Source: G963663735 sp963663735 (GTDB lineage Bacteria > Acidobacteriota > UBA6911 > RPQK01 > JAPXNP01). Taken from it: DNA of 64,000 nt. Location of the stretch: NCBI GenBank assembly GCA_963663735.2, contig CAXXHN010000001.1:372001-436000 (forward strand), written 5' to 3'. The stretch's first letter is position 1. Each line of letters begins with the position of its first letter. The notes under the pieces are model-generated. The model did not search any database and was not told the DNA's origin. It saw only the letters and a program-made list of their open reading frames with translations. Positions 51,616-60,052 of the stretch are shown one piece after another. The position numbers were made by a program, and so were the translations under genes.

Positions 51616-52836
51616 TTACAGGGGAACGTTGTTGATGCTGAATATTGAATACAGCATGGAGACCACCATCAACCCTATTACCAATCCCATGAAAAGGATA
51701 ATCAAAGGCTCAAAAAGAGCCACCAGTCGTTTTACCGAATTCCTGACATTCCTGTCATAAGCTTCAGCCACCCTGATAAGCATCTCATCCAATTTTCCCG
51801 TTTCTTCTCCCACTTCAAGCAGATGTATGGAGAAATCCGGAAATACCTTGGTTTCATGCAGGGGTTTTGCAAGGCCATCCCCCTTTTTAACTCCAGCAAT
51901 AACATCCTCCAGCGCTCCCGCCACAACAGTGTTGCCTACCACCTCCCTGACAATGTTTATTGACTGGAGCATGGGAACGGCACTCTTGAGCAGAGTACCC
52001 AGGGTTCGGCTGAATCTGCTGACTTCAAGCTGAGTCATCAAGGTACCAATCAAGGGAAGCCTCAACAAAGCGGAGTCCAACTGGTGTCTCCCCTGTTCAC
52101 TGGCCAGGTACCTCTTTATCAACACCACGGATCCAATAATGAACAGCAGGATGGCCCACCAGTATCCGACTATCATCCCGCTTGCCCCCAGCATTATCCT
52201 CATGGGAAGAGGCACTGGCGCTCCGGCGTTTTCAAATATGTCGGCAAACTTGGGAATTACGAAGGTGACCATCAGGATAATTGCGGCGCTGCTTACTCCG
52301 CCCAGAATCAACGGATAAATCATTGAGGATGTGAAATAATTTCTCAGTTCCTCAGCTTCTTCCAGATATTCAATCAGCCTGAGAAGAATCACATCAAGTG
52401 CTCCGCCGGCCTCGCCGGCTTTCACCATGCTCACATAAAGCTTCGGAAACACGTGCGGGTAAGTCTCCATTGAGTCAGATAGGGATTTTCCCCCTTTTAT
52501 CTCCCGGAGAAGCTCTTTGACAATTGCACGCAGGTATTCATTTTCGGTCAGGCCACTGAGAATTGTCAGGCTTCTGTCCAACGGAAGCCCGGCTCCCGTA
52601 AGGGTTGCCAGTTCCTGGGTGAAAACAAGAAGGTCAGCCCTGCGGACCCGCTTCCTTTTCCAGGGAAGCGTCAGTTCTGAACCAAAAAAACCCTTATCCT
52701 CAGAAGAGACCACCCTGATAGGCAGCTGTCCCTGCTCCTGGAGCTTGGCAAGGGCTGTTTTCTGGTCAGCTGCCTCCAGTGTACCCTCTGTTACCCTGCC
52801 TTCTGCTGTTACGGCCTTATATTTAAAAAGGGGCAT
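51616..52836 (-). CDS. gspF: type II secretion system inner-membrane protein GspF
   Basis: 406 residues. N-terminal MPLFKYKAVTAEGRVTEGTL, then the first T2SSF domain (LLVFTQELATLTGAGLPLDR, GKSLSDSMETYPHVFPKLYV, SMVKAGEAGGALDVIL). Membrane segments follow, then a second T2SSF domain (FSRTLGTLLKSAVPMLQSIN, LEVGEETGKLDEMLIRVAEA) and a last membrane helix (FEPLIILFMGLVIGLMVVSM). It has the usual length and symmetry. GspF anchors the platform and couples GspE to pseudopilus assembly. 48 bases downstream of gspE. Confidence 0.95.
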   Translation of the reverse strand: MPLFKYKAVTAEGRVTEGTLEAADQKTALAKLQEQGQLPIRVVSSEDKGFFGSELTLPWKRKRVRRADLLVFTQELATLTGAGLPLDRSLTILSGLTENEYLRAIVKELLREIKGGKSLSDSMETYPHVFPKLYVSMVKAGEAGGALDVILLRLIEYLEEAEELRNYFTSSMIYPLILGGVSSAAIILMVTFVIPKFADIFENAGAPVPLPMRIMLGASGMIVGYWWAILLFIIGSVVLIKRYLASEQGRHQLDSALLRLPLIGTLMTQLEVSRFSRTLGTLLKSAVPMLQSINIVREVVGNTVVAGALEDVIAGVKKGDGLAKPLHETKVFPDFSIHLLEVGEETGKLDEMLIRVAEAYDRNVRNSVKRLVALFEPLIILFMGLVIGLMVVSMLYSIFSINNVPL

Positions 52837-52884
52837 GGATTCCTTGTTCTCCCTCCAATAAGTTAATCTGTCTGCTTCAGGCCC

Positions 52885-54603
52885 TTATACGTCCTGAGTT
52901 ACCCTCAACACCTCAGAAAGAGTAGTGAGTCCTTTGGCTACCTTTTTAAAGCCATCATCCCTTAAAGTTACCATACCACTCTCAATTGCCGTTTTACGCA
53001 ACAGGTTGGAATCACAGTTGGATACCGTAAGACGCCTGAGTTCATCATTCATAATCATCAGCTCGTATATGCCCAGCCGGCCCCAGAATCCGGTCCCGCC
53101 GCACTCTTTGCAGCCTCGGCCCTCATAAGTCTCACCCCAAAATTCCTTCGGATATTCAATCTCCTCCAAGAGGATCGGATCAATTTCAACCTTCTCCCGG
53201 CAGTGCGGACAAATCAGGCGCAGCAGCCGCTGGGCCAGGATACCCAGGACGGAAGAGGCCAGGAGATAATCCTGGGCTCCCATGTCAACCAGCCGGGCAA
53301 TCGCGCTGGGGGCATCATTGGTGTGAAGAGTGCTGAAAACCAGATGGCCGGTCAACGCGGCCCTGATCCCGATTTCCGCGGTCTCCAGGTCCCTCATCTC
53401 TCCAATCATTATTACATCAGGGTCCTGGCGAACGATAGATCTCAGCCCAGCCGCAAAAGTAAGCCCAATCTGCGGATTAACATGAATCTGGTTAATCCCG
53501 TTTATCTGGTATTCCACCGGGTCCTCTACAGTGATGATCTTCTTATCCGGCAGGTTAATCTTGGTCAGAGCACCGTAGAGAGTGGTAGTTTTTCCGCTTC
53601 CCGTAGGCCCCGTTACCAGGATAATTCCATGGGGCCTCTTGATCAGGTCGTTAAAAATGCCCAGCATGTCCTTTTCAAATCCCAGTTTTTCCAGCTCATA
53701 TATCTGGGTATTACTTTTGTCCAGGATACGCATAACCACACTCTCCCCATACATGGTTGGAAGAGTTGAGACACGAAGGTCGATCTCTTTGCCAAGCACC
53801 TTCATCTTAATGCGTCCATCCTGGGGCAGACGGCGCTCAGCAATGTTCAGCTTGGCCATGATCTTGATCCTGGAAATGACCGCGGCTTTCAGTCTCTTGG
53901 GTGGTGACTCCACATCAATAAGGACCCCGTCAACCCGGTAACGCACTATCAGCGATTTCTCGAAAGGCTCTATGTGAACATCAGAAGCACGGGATTCGAT
54001 GGCCCTGGAAATAATCAGATTTACCAGCCGGATAACCGGGGCTTCAGAAGCCAGGTCCCTTAAATGCTCAATGTCTTCCATGTCCTCAGTCAAACCCTCC
54101 AGATCATACCCCTCCATCCCTTCCACTATCCGGCCCAGGGTGGAAGACTGGTTCCCATAAAATCTTTCAATCAGATCCAGGATGGCGCTTTCAGGAGCAA
54201 TTACCGTTTCGATCCTTTTAAAATCTGTAAAAACCCTTATCGCATCCAGGGCAGCCCTGTCCTGGGGATCAGCCATGGCAAGGGTAAGGGTGCCGGCTTC
54301 GTCAATTCCAATTGGGACAACCCGGCATTCGCGCATGAAATCCACTGAAAATGCCTTCTCAACCACTGGAACATTGGGGAAATCTTCAGTAGTGATGAAA
54401 GGTATGTTCAGGTATGAACTCAAATGCTTCACCAGGTCCAGTTCAGACATTGTTCCCAGGTCGACCAGCAGCTTACCAATTTTTTCATGTGACTGGCCCC
54501 GAAGGTTCATTACGGTGTTGAGTTCTTCATCGGAGATTACCCCTCTATCAACGAGGTCTTCCCCTAACATCTTCCTGGTTCTGAGTTTTGCAATTTCAAT
54601 CAT
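52885..54603 (-). CDS. gspE: type II secretion system ATPase GspE
   Basis: 572 residues. The N-terminal T2SSE_N domain (about 10-150) includes KIGKLLVDLGTMSELDLVKH. The ATPase core has Walker A GPTGSGKTT (332-340), the Asp box ITVEDPVEYQ (357-366), Walker B VIMIGEMRD (near 397-405) and the His box TGHLVFSTLHTND (418-430). A four-cysteine zinc site is formed by C465, C468, C498 and C501. It is the hexameric motor that powers pseudopilus assembly. It starts six bases after the 54609-55172 gene, so the operon continues from the sigma/anti-sigma genes. Confidence 0.96.
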   Translation of the reverse strand: MIEIAKLRTRKMLGEDLVDRGVISDEELNTVMNLRGQSHEKIGKLLVDLGTMSELDLVKHLSSYLNIPFITTEDFPNVPVVEKAFSVDFMRECRVVPIGIDEAGTLTLAMADPQDRAALDAIRVFTDFKRIETVIAPESAILDLIERFYGNQSSTLGRIVEGMEGYDLEGLTEDMEDIEHLRDLASEAPVIRLVNLIISRAIESRASDVHIEPFEKSLIVRYRVDGVLIDVESPPKRLKAAVISRIKIMAKLNIAERRLPQDGRIKMKVLGKEIDLRVSTLPTMYGESVVMRILDKSNTQIYELEKLGFEKDMLGIFNDLIKRPHGIILVTGPTGSGKTTTLYGALTKINLPDKKIITVEDPVEYQINGINQIHVNPQIGLTFAAGLRSIVRQDPDVIMIGEMRDLETAEIGIRAALTGHLVFSTLHTNDAPSAIARLVDMGAQDYLLASSVLGILAQRLLRLICPHCREKVEIDPILLEEIEYPKEFWGETYEGRGCKECGGTGFWGRLGIYELMIMNDELRRLTVSNCDSNLLRKTAIESGMVTLRDDGFKKVAKGLTTLSEVLRVTQDV

Positions 54604-54608
54604 AAGAT

Positions 54609-55172
54609 TCAGTATTCCAAGGTATGGAGCTGCCTGAGGCGCTCTTCATCGGACAGATTCGCCTGTGCCATCTCATTTATCTTTTTTTTAGTTCCGCTGA
54701 TTACAATTATGGTCATTTTCCTGGCCGGGTCCCATTCATTACGATCCTCAATGTGGGCGCTAATTGAAACATGTTCATTGTCAGCCAGTCCCCTTATTGT
54801 ACCTCCATAATCGACTAATGTCCTAGAAGTTATCTTCTTGACCAGGTCGAGCTTTTCCTCTTTGCTCATACCCGCATTACTGCTCTTTTCCGGATATCTT
54901 ATTTCCCCGTAAATTCCACGGATACTCCCCCGGTTTATCCGCAGCAGAAAGGAGACGGAAACTCCATACCCTTCCAGGTATGAGCCCTGGGGCTCCTCGC
55001 TCAAAGCGAATGGATTATCAAAACTCTGCTTCAGCACTTCGCCGACTATCTTGCCGAACAAGGCTGTATCACGCTTAACCTGGATGATCTTTTCTCCAGA
55101 CGCAGGTTCAGCCAGGGCAAAACTGCCATTCAGCAACAAAGTGGCCAGCAGTACATAATTAACCCATCGCAT
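54609..55172 (-). CDS. secreted protein of unknown function in the secretion operon
   Basis: 187 residues with signal peptide MRWVNYVLLATLLLNGSFAL (then AEPAS) and a strong GGAGG ribosome binding site. The mature part has a charged alpha/beta pattern (FGKIVGEVLKQSFDNPFALS, LEGYGVSVSFLLRINRGSIR, LVDYGGTIRGLADNEHVSIS, ARKMTIIVISGTKKKINEMA). I recognise no family. It lies between the anti-sigma gene and gspE on the same strand with short gaps, so it could be a periplasmic sensor or secretion accessory protein (inference). Confidence 0.75.
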   Translation of the reverse strand: MRWVNYVLLATLLLNGSFALAEPASGEKIIQVKRDTALFGKIVGEVLKQSFDNPFALSEEPQGSYLEGYGVSVSFLLRINRGSIRGIYGEIRYPEKSSNAGMSKEEKLDLVKKITSRTLVDYGGTIRGLADNEHVSISAHIEDRNEWDPARKMTIIVISGTKKKINEMAQANLSDEERLRQLHTLEY

Positions 55173-55185
55173 CAGGATTCCTCCA

Positions 55186-55746
55186 TTACTGGCTCGTCAT
55201 CTCCCTGGATTTAGCCTGGTTCTCTTCCATGACTCTCAGAAATCTCTCCTCCATCTGGGTGAGGTCCTCATAAAACACCTCTGCCTGCTGCCGGTTCCGG
55301 GAGTCAACATCCTCCTTGAGACTTATCAGCGCCTTGCCAATTACCATCCAGCCCTCGGACTGGCGCTCAACCACAATATCATTGATCATCCTGGTCAACT
55401 GGGCTTCAGGAATCTGAACCTGCTTCTGGGGAAGCAGCCCTACTGCCTGACCTGCAGCCACAGCCCCTGCAGCGATCAATAACGTGGCGGCTATCTTCTG
55501 CACAGTTCCCCACCAGTTCATCCTGCGGCCGGGAAGCCGTATGCCCGAATCTTTCTTCATCTCCGGAACCTCATCTTCCGTAATCCAGCTGCCCAGCATC
55601 GTCCTAGTTTCCGCCATTTCGTTAAATTCCTGGTCACATCCGGCGCATTCCTTCAAGTGATTAAAAAATCCACAGACCTTTTCAGGTTCAACTTCCTCGC
55701 CGTAAATAACATTCAGCATAATATCAATTGATTCATTACACTTCAT
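55186..55746 (-). CDS. zinc-finger anti-sigma factor, membrane-anchored
   Basis: 186 residues. The N-terminal zinc site has Cys3 and H30-x3-C34-x2-C37 (NHLKECAGCDQEF). Then come a cytoplasmic linker, one membrane segment near 80-105 (KIAATLLIAAGAVAAGQAVG) and a periplasmic helical tail that ends in a probable coiled coil (YEDLTQMEERFLRVMEENQA). It overlaps the ECF sigma gene by four bases and by family controls that sigma factor. The coiled-coil sensor tail resembles heavy-metal-resistance/CpxP-like helices, but this is only a visual impression. Confidence 0.88.
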   Translation of the reverse strand: MKCNESIDIMLNVIYGEEVEPEKVCGFFNHLKECAGCDQEFNEMAETRTMLGSWITEDEVPEMKKDSGIRLPGRRMNWWGTVQKIAATLLIAAGAVAAGQAVGLLPQKQVQIPEAQLTRMINDIVVERQSEGWMVIGKALISLKEDVDSRNRQQAEVFYEDLTQMEERFLRVMEENQAKSREMTSQ

Positions 55747-56315
55747 TGGGTCTCCTCCATGAATTTCCGCAAGGTCTTCAATCCCAGGTAGAGCCGCGAC
55801 TTAACTGTTGAAAGAGGAACATCAAGTATTTCTGATATTTCACGAAAACGAAGCCCCTGGTACTCCCGCATCAGAATGACTTCCCTCTGCTCCCCGGGCA
55901 AACGGTAAAAAGCTGCCCCCAGCCGGTTTAATTCCTCCCGTCCTGCCAGAACCTGCTCCGGTGTAACCGTATTGATCCCCTGTTCAATCCCAGTTGACGC
56001 GGAGGATTCATCCTGTGGCTCCAGCGAAACCTCCCGCCCCCGAATCCTGCTTCTTTTCCTGAATCCGATGCGGCATTCATTTAAGGCAATCCTGTAAAGC
56101 CAGGCAGAAAAACGTCCCGTATCCTGCAGTTTATCCAGGTTTTCATAGGCCTTGATAAACGTGCTTTGCACAATATCCTGAGAGTCTTCCCGGTTCCGGT
56201 TATAGCGGAACACAAACCCAAAAATTTTCTTTTCCCAACGCCCGGCCAGTTCACTGAATGAATAATCATCCCCGCGAATCGCCTCAAGCAACAGGCTCTC
56301 ATCAGATCTTTGCAT
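55743..56315 (-). CDS. ECF-family RNA polymerase sigma factor
   Basis: 190 residues. Region 2: FSELAGRWEKKIFGFVFRYN, REDSQDIVQSTFIKAYENLD, FSAWLYRIALNECRIGFRKR. Region 4: FYRLPGEQREVILMREYQGL, then FREISEILDVPLSTVKSRLY. First gene of the run sigma, anti-sigma, unknown, gspE, gspF and onward, so it may control the secretion operon itself. Start ATG with GAGAGAC upstream. The leader contains the motif shared with the other ECF gene of this window. Confidence 0.93.
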   Translation of the reverse strand: MQRSDESLLLEAIRGDDYSFSELAGRWEKKIFGFVFRYNRNREDSQDIVQSTFIKAYENLDKLQDTGRFSAWLYRIALNECRIGFRKRSRIRGREVSLEPQDESSASTGIEQGINTVTPEQVLAGREELNRLGAAFYRLPGEQREVILMREYQGLRFREISEILDVPLSTVKSRLYLGLKTLRKFMEETQ

Positions 56316-56358
56316 GTCTCTCTTTATTTGTCTGTTCCGCTGGTTCCTTACCTATATT

Positions 56359-56381
56359 GATGCTTCGCAACCCTTAAAAGT
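56359..56381 (-). promoter_or_regulatory. candidate ECF-type promoter of the secretion-operon sigma gene
   Basis: On the minus strand ACTTTTAAG...TTGCG...GCATC followed by TATAG, 45-65 bases upstream of the ATG at 56315. It resembles the element at 39110-39138. Autoregulation is inferred. Confidence 0.3.
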
Positions 56382-56615
56382 CTAACCGGGAACCCTGGAT
56401 AGTTCTGCGCTTTTAAAAAAGTCCTCCCCACACCCTGACTTTTTGTCTCCAGTATTACAGGACTTTTCAAAGCAAACTATCATTATATATTGATTTATAT
56501 ATTAACTACAGTAACTTAGGCAAAATATTTATTATGGAACTTAACTTGCTTAAATCCATATCTAACAGTAGACGTAAATAAAATGGACAAGTTCCGGAAA
56601 GCTACTGAACGGTTG

Positions 56616-56734
56616 GGGGAAGGAATTAAAGGGGAAGCAGCCCGAATGAAAAGGAAAGGAGCGCTCGTAAAACCGGCGCGAGGAATACCAGGAGCAAATT
56701 CCATTCGGGCTGCATCCCCTTTAATTCCTTCCCC
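56616..56734. repeat. long inverted repeat (33-base arms, 53-base centre), MITE- or REP-like element
   Basis: Left arm 56616-56648 (begins GGGGAAGGAATTAAAGGGGA, ends CCCGAATG) and right arm 56702-56734 are complementary with a single mismatch. The centre contains the palindrome GAGCGCTC. Such cruciform-forming elements are usually dispersed repeats. I found no second copy in this window. Confidence 0.75.
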
Positions 56735-57003
56735 TTTTATCCATTCCCTCACCCAGATAATAAGGCCGACTTTACTTCATCTCCGTATGTTAGCAGAAAG
56801 GGAGGATGCTATCGTTGTGGGTCCCCTTAATAACCTTCTCCCGCAAGCCCAAAGACCGTGGCCGTATACAACCATTCACGCCGCTGCTTAAACAATCAAA
56901 AAATCGAGAAATAATTTTCAAAGATAGCCGCGACTGCCTGGCAACCAGAGCTCGGAGAATCCTGCCTGGTATCAAATAAAAAGGAAGAAATGGAGAATAG
57001 CGA

Positions 57004-57909
57004 CTAGTTCTGGGCCAGCATTTCCAGGTTATCTTCATGGAAAAATCGCTGGGGATTAAGGGGCTGGTTCCTGAGCCTGACTTCATAGTGGAGATGGGCT
57101 CCGGTGGTTCGGCCGGTCGTTCCGACATAACCAATAATGTCACCCTTCTTAACCCTCTGTCCTGCTTTGATGTTGAACCTGTCCAGATGCCCGTAACGGG
57201 TGGACATCCCGAACTTATGCTCTAACGTAATGACTTTCCCGTAGTTGAGCTTTCTGCCGGCGTAAACAACCAGGCCGTCGGCAGCAGCCAGAACCTTCGT
57301 TCCTTTCGGGGCGGTAATGTCAATGCCTGGATGAAAAGAACGTTCCTTGGTGAATGGATCAACCCGGTACCCGTATCGGTCCGATGGATATCCCTTCGCT
57401 GGAATAATGGAAGGAGTCGCCGCGGTCAGCATCTCCCTGGTGGTGTAATAATCCTGCAGCTCCCTCAACTCCGTCGCCAGGGTTATGCTCTTGCTATCCA
57501 GGGTTTTGAAATGCTTGCTGAAATCACGGGGACTCAGGCTTAAAACCGGGTTAACACCCTTAACAGGACCGCCAACACCTCCTATTGAATCAGTGTCCCA
57601 TCCTGAAAGAATCCTGAGCTTGTCGGTCGTGACCTGGAGTGTGGCAATCTGGTCACTCAGCCGCTTTGCGCTTAAACGCCACTCCTGCTCTCTTTTCTTG
57701 AGAAAATCAACCTGATTTTCCATCTGGATATAGTTATCAATGCTGGCATACATCCGGTAATAATGAATAACTACAAAGGAAAGAGAAGTAAGAAACAGCA
57801 AACCAATCAGGCCGATGATAACCAGGATCTTCTGGGAAAATTCCAGTGTTCTGGCTTCAGTGTTTCCCTGGCGGGATAGAGTTAGTCTAAACAGTTTTTG
57901 TTCACTCAA
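57004..57909 (-). CDS. M23-family (LytM-type) cell-wall endopeptidase
   Basis: 301 residues. One N-terminal membrane segment (ILVIIGLIGLLFLTSLSFVV), then a coiled coil (NQVDFLKKREQEWRLSAKRL). The catalytic domain has the zinc ligands H193 and D197 in FHPGIDITAPKGT and H274 in GAHLHYEVR, with YGHLDRFNIKAGQRVKKGDI between. All four expected active-site elements are present, so it should be an active murein endopeptidase rather than an EnvC/NlpD-like activator. The start appears to be TTG at 57909 and is not certain. The layout is that of membrane-bound sidewall peptidases. Confidence 0.9.
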   Translation of the reverse strand: MSEQKLFRLTLSRQGNTEARTLEFSQKILVIIGLIGLLFLTSLSFVVIHYYRMYASIDNYIQMENQVDFLKKREQEWRLSAKRLSDQIATLQVTTDKLRILSGWDTDSIGGVGGPVKGVNPVLSLSPRDFSKHFKTLDSKSITLATELRELQDYYTTREMLTAATPSIIPAKGYPSDRYGYRVDPFTKERSFHPGIDITAPKGTKVLAAADGLVVYAGRKLNYGKVITLEHKFGMSTRYGHLDRFNIKAGQRVKKGDIIGYVGTTGRTTGAHLHYEVRLRNQPLNPQRFFHEDNLEMLAQN

Positions 57910-58103
57910 AATGATGTTTCCCGGAATCAGAAATCAAATTCCTCCCGTATCCATGAGCAGCATATTAATCCAAAAATTATATGGAAACCATTAAAATCTT
58001 GTCAAGCATCATTTCTTTAAAAAAAATTTTATCCATCACCCTAAAACTCAAATATTGATATGCTATGGTTAGTTAATCTAAATTTTCAGGAGTAAATAAA
58101 AAA

Positions 58104-59141
58104 ATGCAGAAAACAATGAAGGCCCTGGTTAAAAAATATCCCGAAAAAGGTCTCTGGATGGACGAGGTCCCGGTTCCCGGAATAGGCATTAACGATGTAT
58201 TGATTAAAATAACAAAAACATCAATCTGCGGGACAGATGTCCATATCTGGAACTGGGATGAGTGGTCTCAAAAAACCATTCCGGTTCCCATGACCATCGG
58301 GCACGAATTTGTAGGAACTGTAGCAGCAATCGGTGATAATGTTCGTGACCTTGAAATCGGAGATGTTGTCTCAGGAGAAGGGCATATCGTGTGTGGCCGC
58401 TGCCGCAACTGCCTGGCCGGAAGGAGACACCTCTGCGCTAAAACCCAGGGAGTCGGGGTTACCCGCCCCGGAGCTTTTGCTGAATACCTCTCAATCCCGG
58501 TAACCAATGTCTGGCATGCCGATCCCACTATCCCGGAAGAGATCCTGAGCATCTTTGATCCATTCGGAAACGCAACTCACAGCACGCTTTCCTTCCCGGT
58601 TCTGGGCGAAGACGTGCTCATCACCGGGGCCGGACCCATCGGACTTATGGCCACGGCTATTGCCCGTCATGCCGGAGCCAGGTATGTCGTAACAACTGAC
58701 CTCAATCCCTACAGGCTGGAACTGGCACAAAAAATGGGGGCAACAAAAGCAGTTAATGTTGCCGAGACCTCCCTCCGGGAAGTCATGGATGAACTGAAGA
58801 TGAAGGAAGGATTTGATATCGGACTGGAAATGTCAGGCAATGGAAAAGCGTTCCAGGACATGATCTCCTCCATGGCCCATGGAGGGAAAATCGCGCTCCT
58901 CGGCATTCCTTCAGCGGACCTGAAAATTGACTGGAATACCGTTATCTTCAACATGCTTACCATCAAAGGTATTTATGGGAGGGAGATGTATGAAACCTGG
59001 TACATGATGCAGTCAATGATCCAGACCGGTTTGGATATTACTCCGGTCATAACTCACAAATACCATTACACCGATTTCACGAAAGGATTTGAAGCCATGC
59101 TTTCGGGCAATTCCGGAAAGGTCACCCTGGACTGGGAATAG
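58104..59141 (+). CDS. tdh: L-threonine 3-dehydrogenase
   Basis: 345 residues, medium-chain zinc alcohol dehydrogenase family, of the length and sequence type of Tdh. It oxidises L-threonine with NAD to 2-amino-3-ketobutyrate. Catalytic zinc: C42 in SICGTDVHIW plus H67-E68 in GHEFVGTV. Structural zinc: C97, C100, C103 and C111. NAD-binding Rossmann loop GAGPIGLMA with TDLNPYRL after the second strand. The C-terminus has TIKGIYGREMYETWY, characteristic of Tdh. AGGAG lies 11 bases upstream of the ATG. The partner gene kbl is not in the window. Confidence 0.93.
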   Translation: MQKTMKALVKKYPEKGLWMDEVPVPGIGINDVLIKITKTSICGTDVHIWNWDEWSQKTIPVPMTIGHEFVGTVAAIGDNVRDLEIGDVVSGEGHIVCGRCRNCLAGRRHLCAKTQGVGVTRPGAFAEYLSIPVTNVWHADPTIPEEILSIFDPFGNATHSTLSFPVLGEDVLITGAGPIGLMATAIARHAGARYVVTTDLNPYRLELAQKMGATKAVNVAETSLREVMDELKMKEGFDIGLEMSGNGKAFQDMISSMAHGGKIALLGIPSADLKIDWNTVIFNMLTIKGIYGREMYETWYMMQSMIQTGLDITPVITHKYHYTDFTKGFEAMLSGNSGKVTLDWE

Positions 59142-59212
59142 GATCAGGGTACGGGCATCCGATTATTGAGGATGGCCTCCATGGTAAAAATTCCTGCGTA
59201 CCAGGCAAATCT

Positions 59213-59767
59213 CTACGCGGAAAGAGAGTCTCTTTTAATTACGTAACAAAGGCTGCCTGAACCATCATCGCCAGTACCTTTGAACCCGGTTTTTTCCAGT
59301 ACCCGGCATGAAGCGCGATTCTGATCCAAGGTATGAGCCGTTATCATTTTCACCCTGGAGTGGGAAAAGGCGTTCCCAGTGAGAAACTCTGCGATTTCGC
59401 TGGCGTAACCATTCCCTCTCCAGGACGGCATTACTGAAAATCCAATTTCCACTGCTCCGGCTTCATTCGGAGGGCCAAGGTAACCGGCCGCACCAATCAG
59501 CACCGGCAATTTTCCGGAGCGGCTTTTCCTGATCGCGTACCAGGCATACCATCCAACTGCTTCACTGCCGCCTTCATTCAGGGCATTCAGGAAAAACTCC
59601 TGCGCTCCCCTGTCATACTCTCCCGGGGGCCATCCGGCTTCAACCTCAGCCTTCAGCAGCCGGGCCAGATTTGATGGAGACTCAAGTTCCGCATAAATGT
59701 GTTCAGGAGCAGCCGGGACCATTTTCAGGCGGTTGGTGTATAAACTGGTATTTTGATTCTTTTTCAT
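59213..59767 (-). CDS. GNAT-family N-acetyltransferase (RimJ/RimL-like)
   Basis: 184 residues. N-terminal TNRLKMVPAAPEHIYAEL is the usual first strand of RimJ/RimL-type GNAT proteins. The central part VLIGAAGYLGPPNEAGAVEI and VMPSWRGNGYASEIAEFL carries the acetyl-CoA pyrophosphate loop (RGNGYA, the RxxGxA motif). The end has TLDQNRASCRVLEKTGFKGT, the asparagine-containing signature of this group. Substrate unknown. Convergent with tdh. Confidence 0.9.
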   Translation of the reverse strand: MKKNQNTSLYTNRLKMVPAAPEHIYAELESPSNLARLLKAEVEAGWPPGEYDRGAQEFFLNALNEGGSEAVGWYAWYAIRKSRSGKLPVLIGAAGYLGPPNEAGAVEIGFSVMPSWRGNGYASEIAEFLTGNAFSHSRVKMITAHTLDQNRASCRVLEKTGFKGTGDDGSGSLCYVIKRDSLSA

Positions 59768-59852
59768 CCCTCACATCACCTTCCCTGCCAGAAAGATAAT
59801 CCATTCAGCTCCTGTTTCTGCCGCGAATACCGAACCAGCCCAGATTAATTCC

Positions 59853-60029
59853 CTACTTCAGGAGACGATAAATATAATGCAGAAGGATTAACGCTGCAAC
59901 TGCTCCTCCGGTTATATATCCCGTCCCCTGGTCATACTGCAGCGGCCAGATTACGCACCCGGCGTAAACCAGCCCCCCTCATATGACCATCGCGAACAGG
60001 GTTACGACAGCCTTGATTAAATGCTCCAT
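59853..60029 (-). pseudogene. 58-codon membrane-protein gene with an in-frame TGA at codon 17 (possible selenocysteine codon, or nonsense mutation)
   Basis: From the ATG at 60029, with AGGTGG five bases upstream, the frame reads MEHLIKAVVTLFAMVI, then TGA (59981-59979). It continues in the same frame as GGLVYAGCVIWPLQYDQGTG, YITGGAVAALILLHYIYRLL, K and a TAG stop at 59855-59853. Both halves are hydrophobic and together give two membrane helices, as expected for one protein. Directly after the TGA, the bases 59974-59944 fold into a stem-loop (see findings). A TGG-to-TGA change (Trp to stop) is the simple explanation; selenocysteine insertion is the alternative. It starts 23 bases after the racemase stop, so it is probably in that operon. 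Confidence 0.55.
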
Positions 60030-60052
60030 TATTACCACCTTTCTTACTTCTT

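Larger units (their letters stand above)
56316..57003. other. 688-base intergenic region with a palindromic element
   Basis: Left end: leader of the ECF sigma gene. Middle: an AT-rich stretch (56480-56580) and then the long inverted repeat described separately. Right: about 260 bases up to the M23 peptidase stop in which I find no gene, terminator or promoter. Reading frames crossing the inverted repeat on both strands are products of its symmetry. Confidence 0.5.

Noticed and set aside
56516..56891. Two overlapping frames of 78 and 102 codons on opposite strands
   Set aside because: Both cross the long inverted repeat and encode mirrored low-quality peptides. They result from the palindrome, not from genes.
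59979..59981. Genome-wide reassignment of TGA to an amino acid
   Set aside because: Several clear genes end with TGA at the expected family length (for example wzt at 7810-7812 and the O-antigen ligase at 3472-3474), so TGA is a normal stop here.
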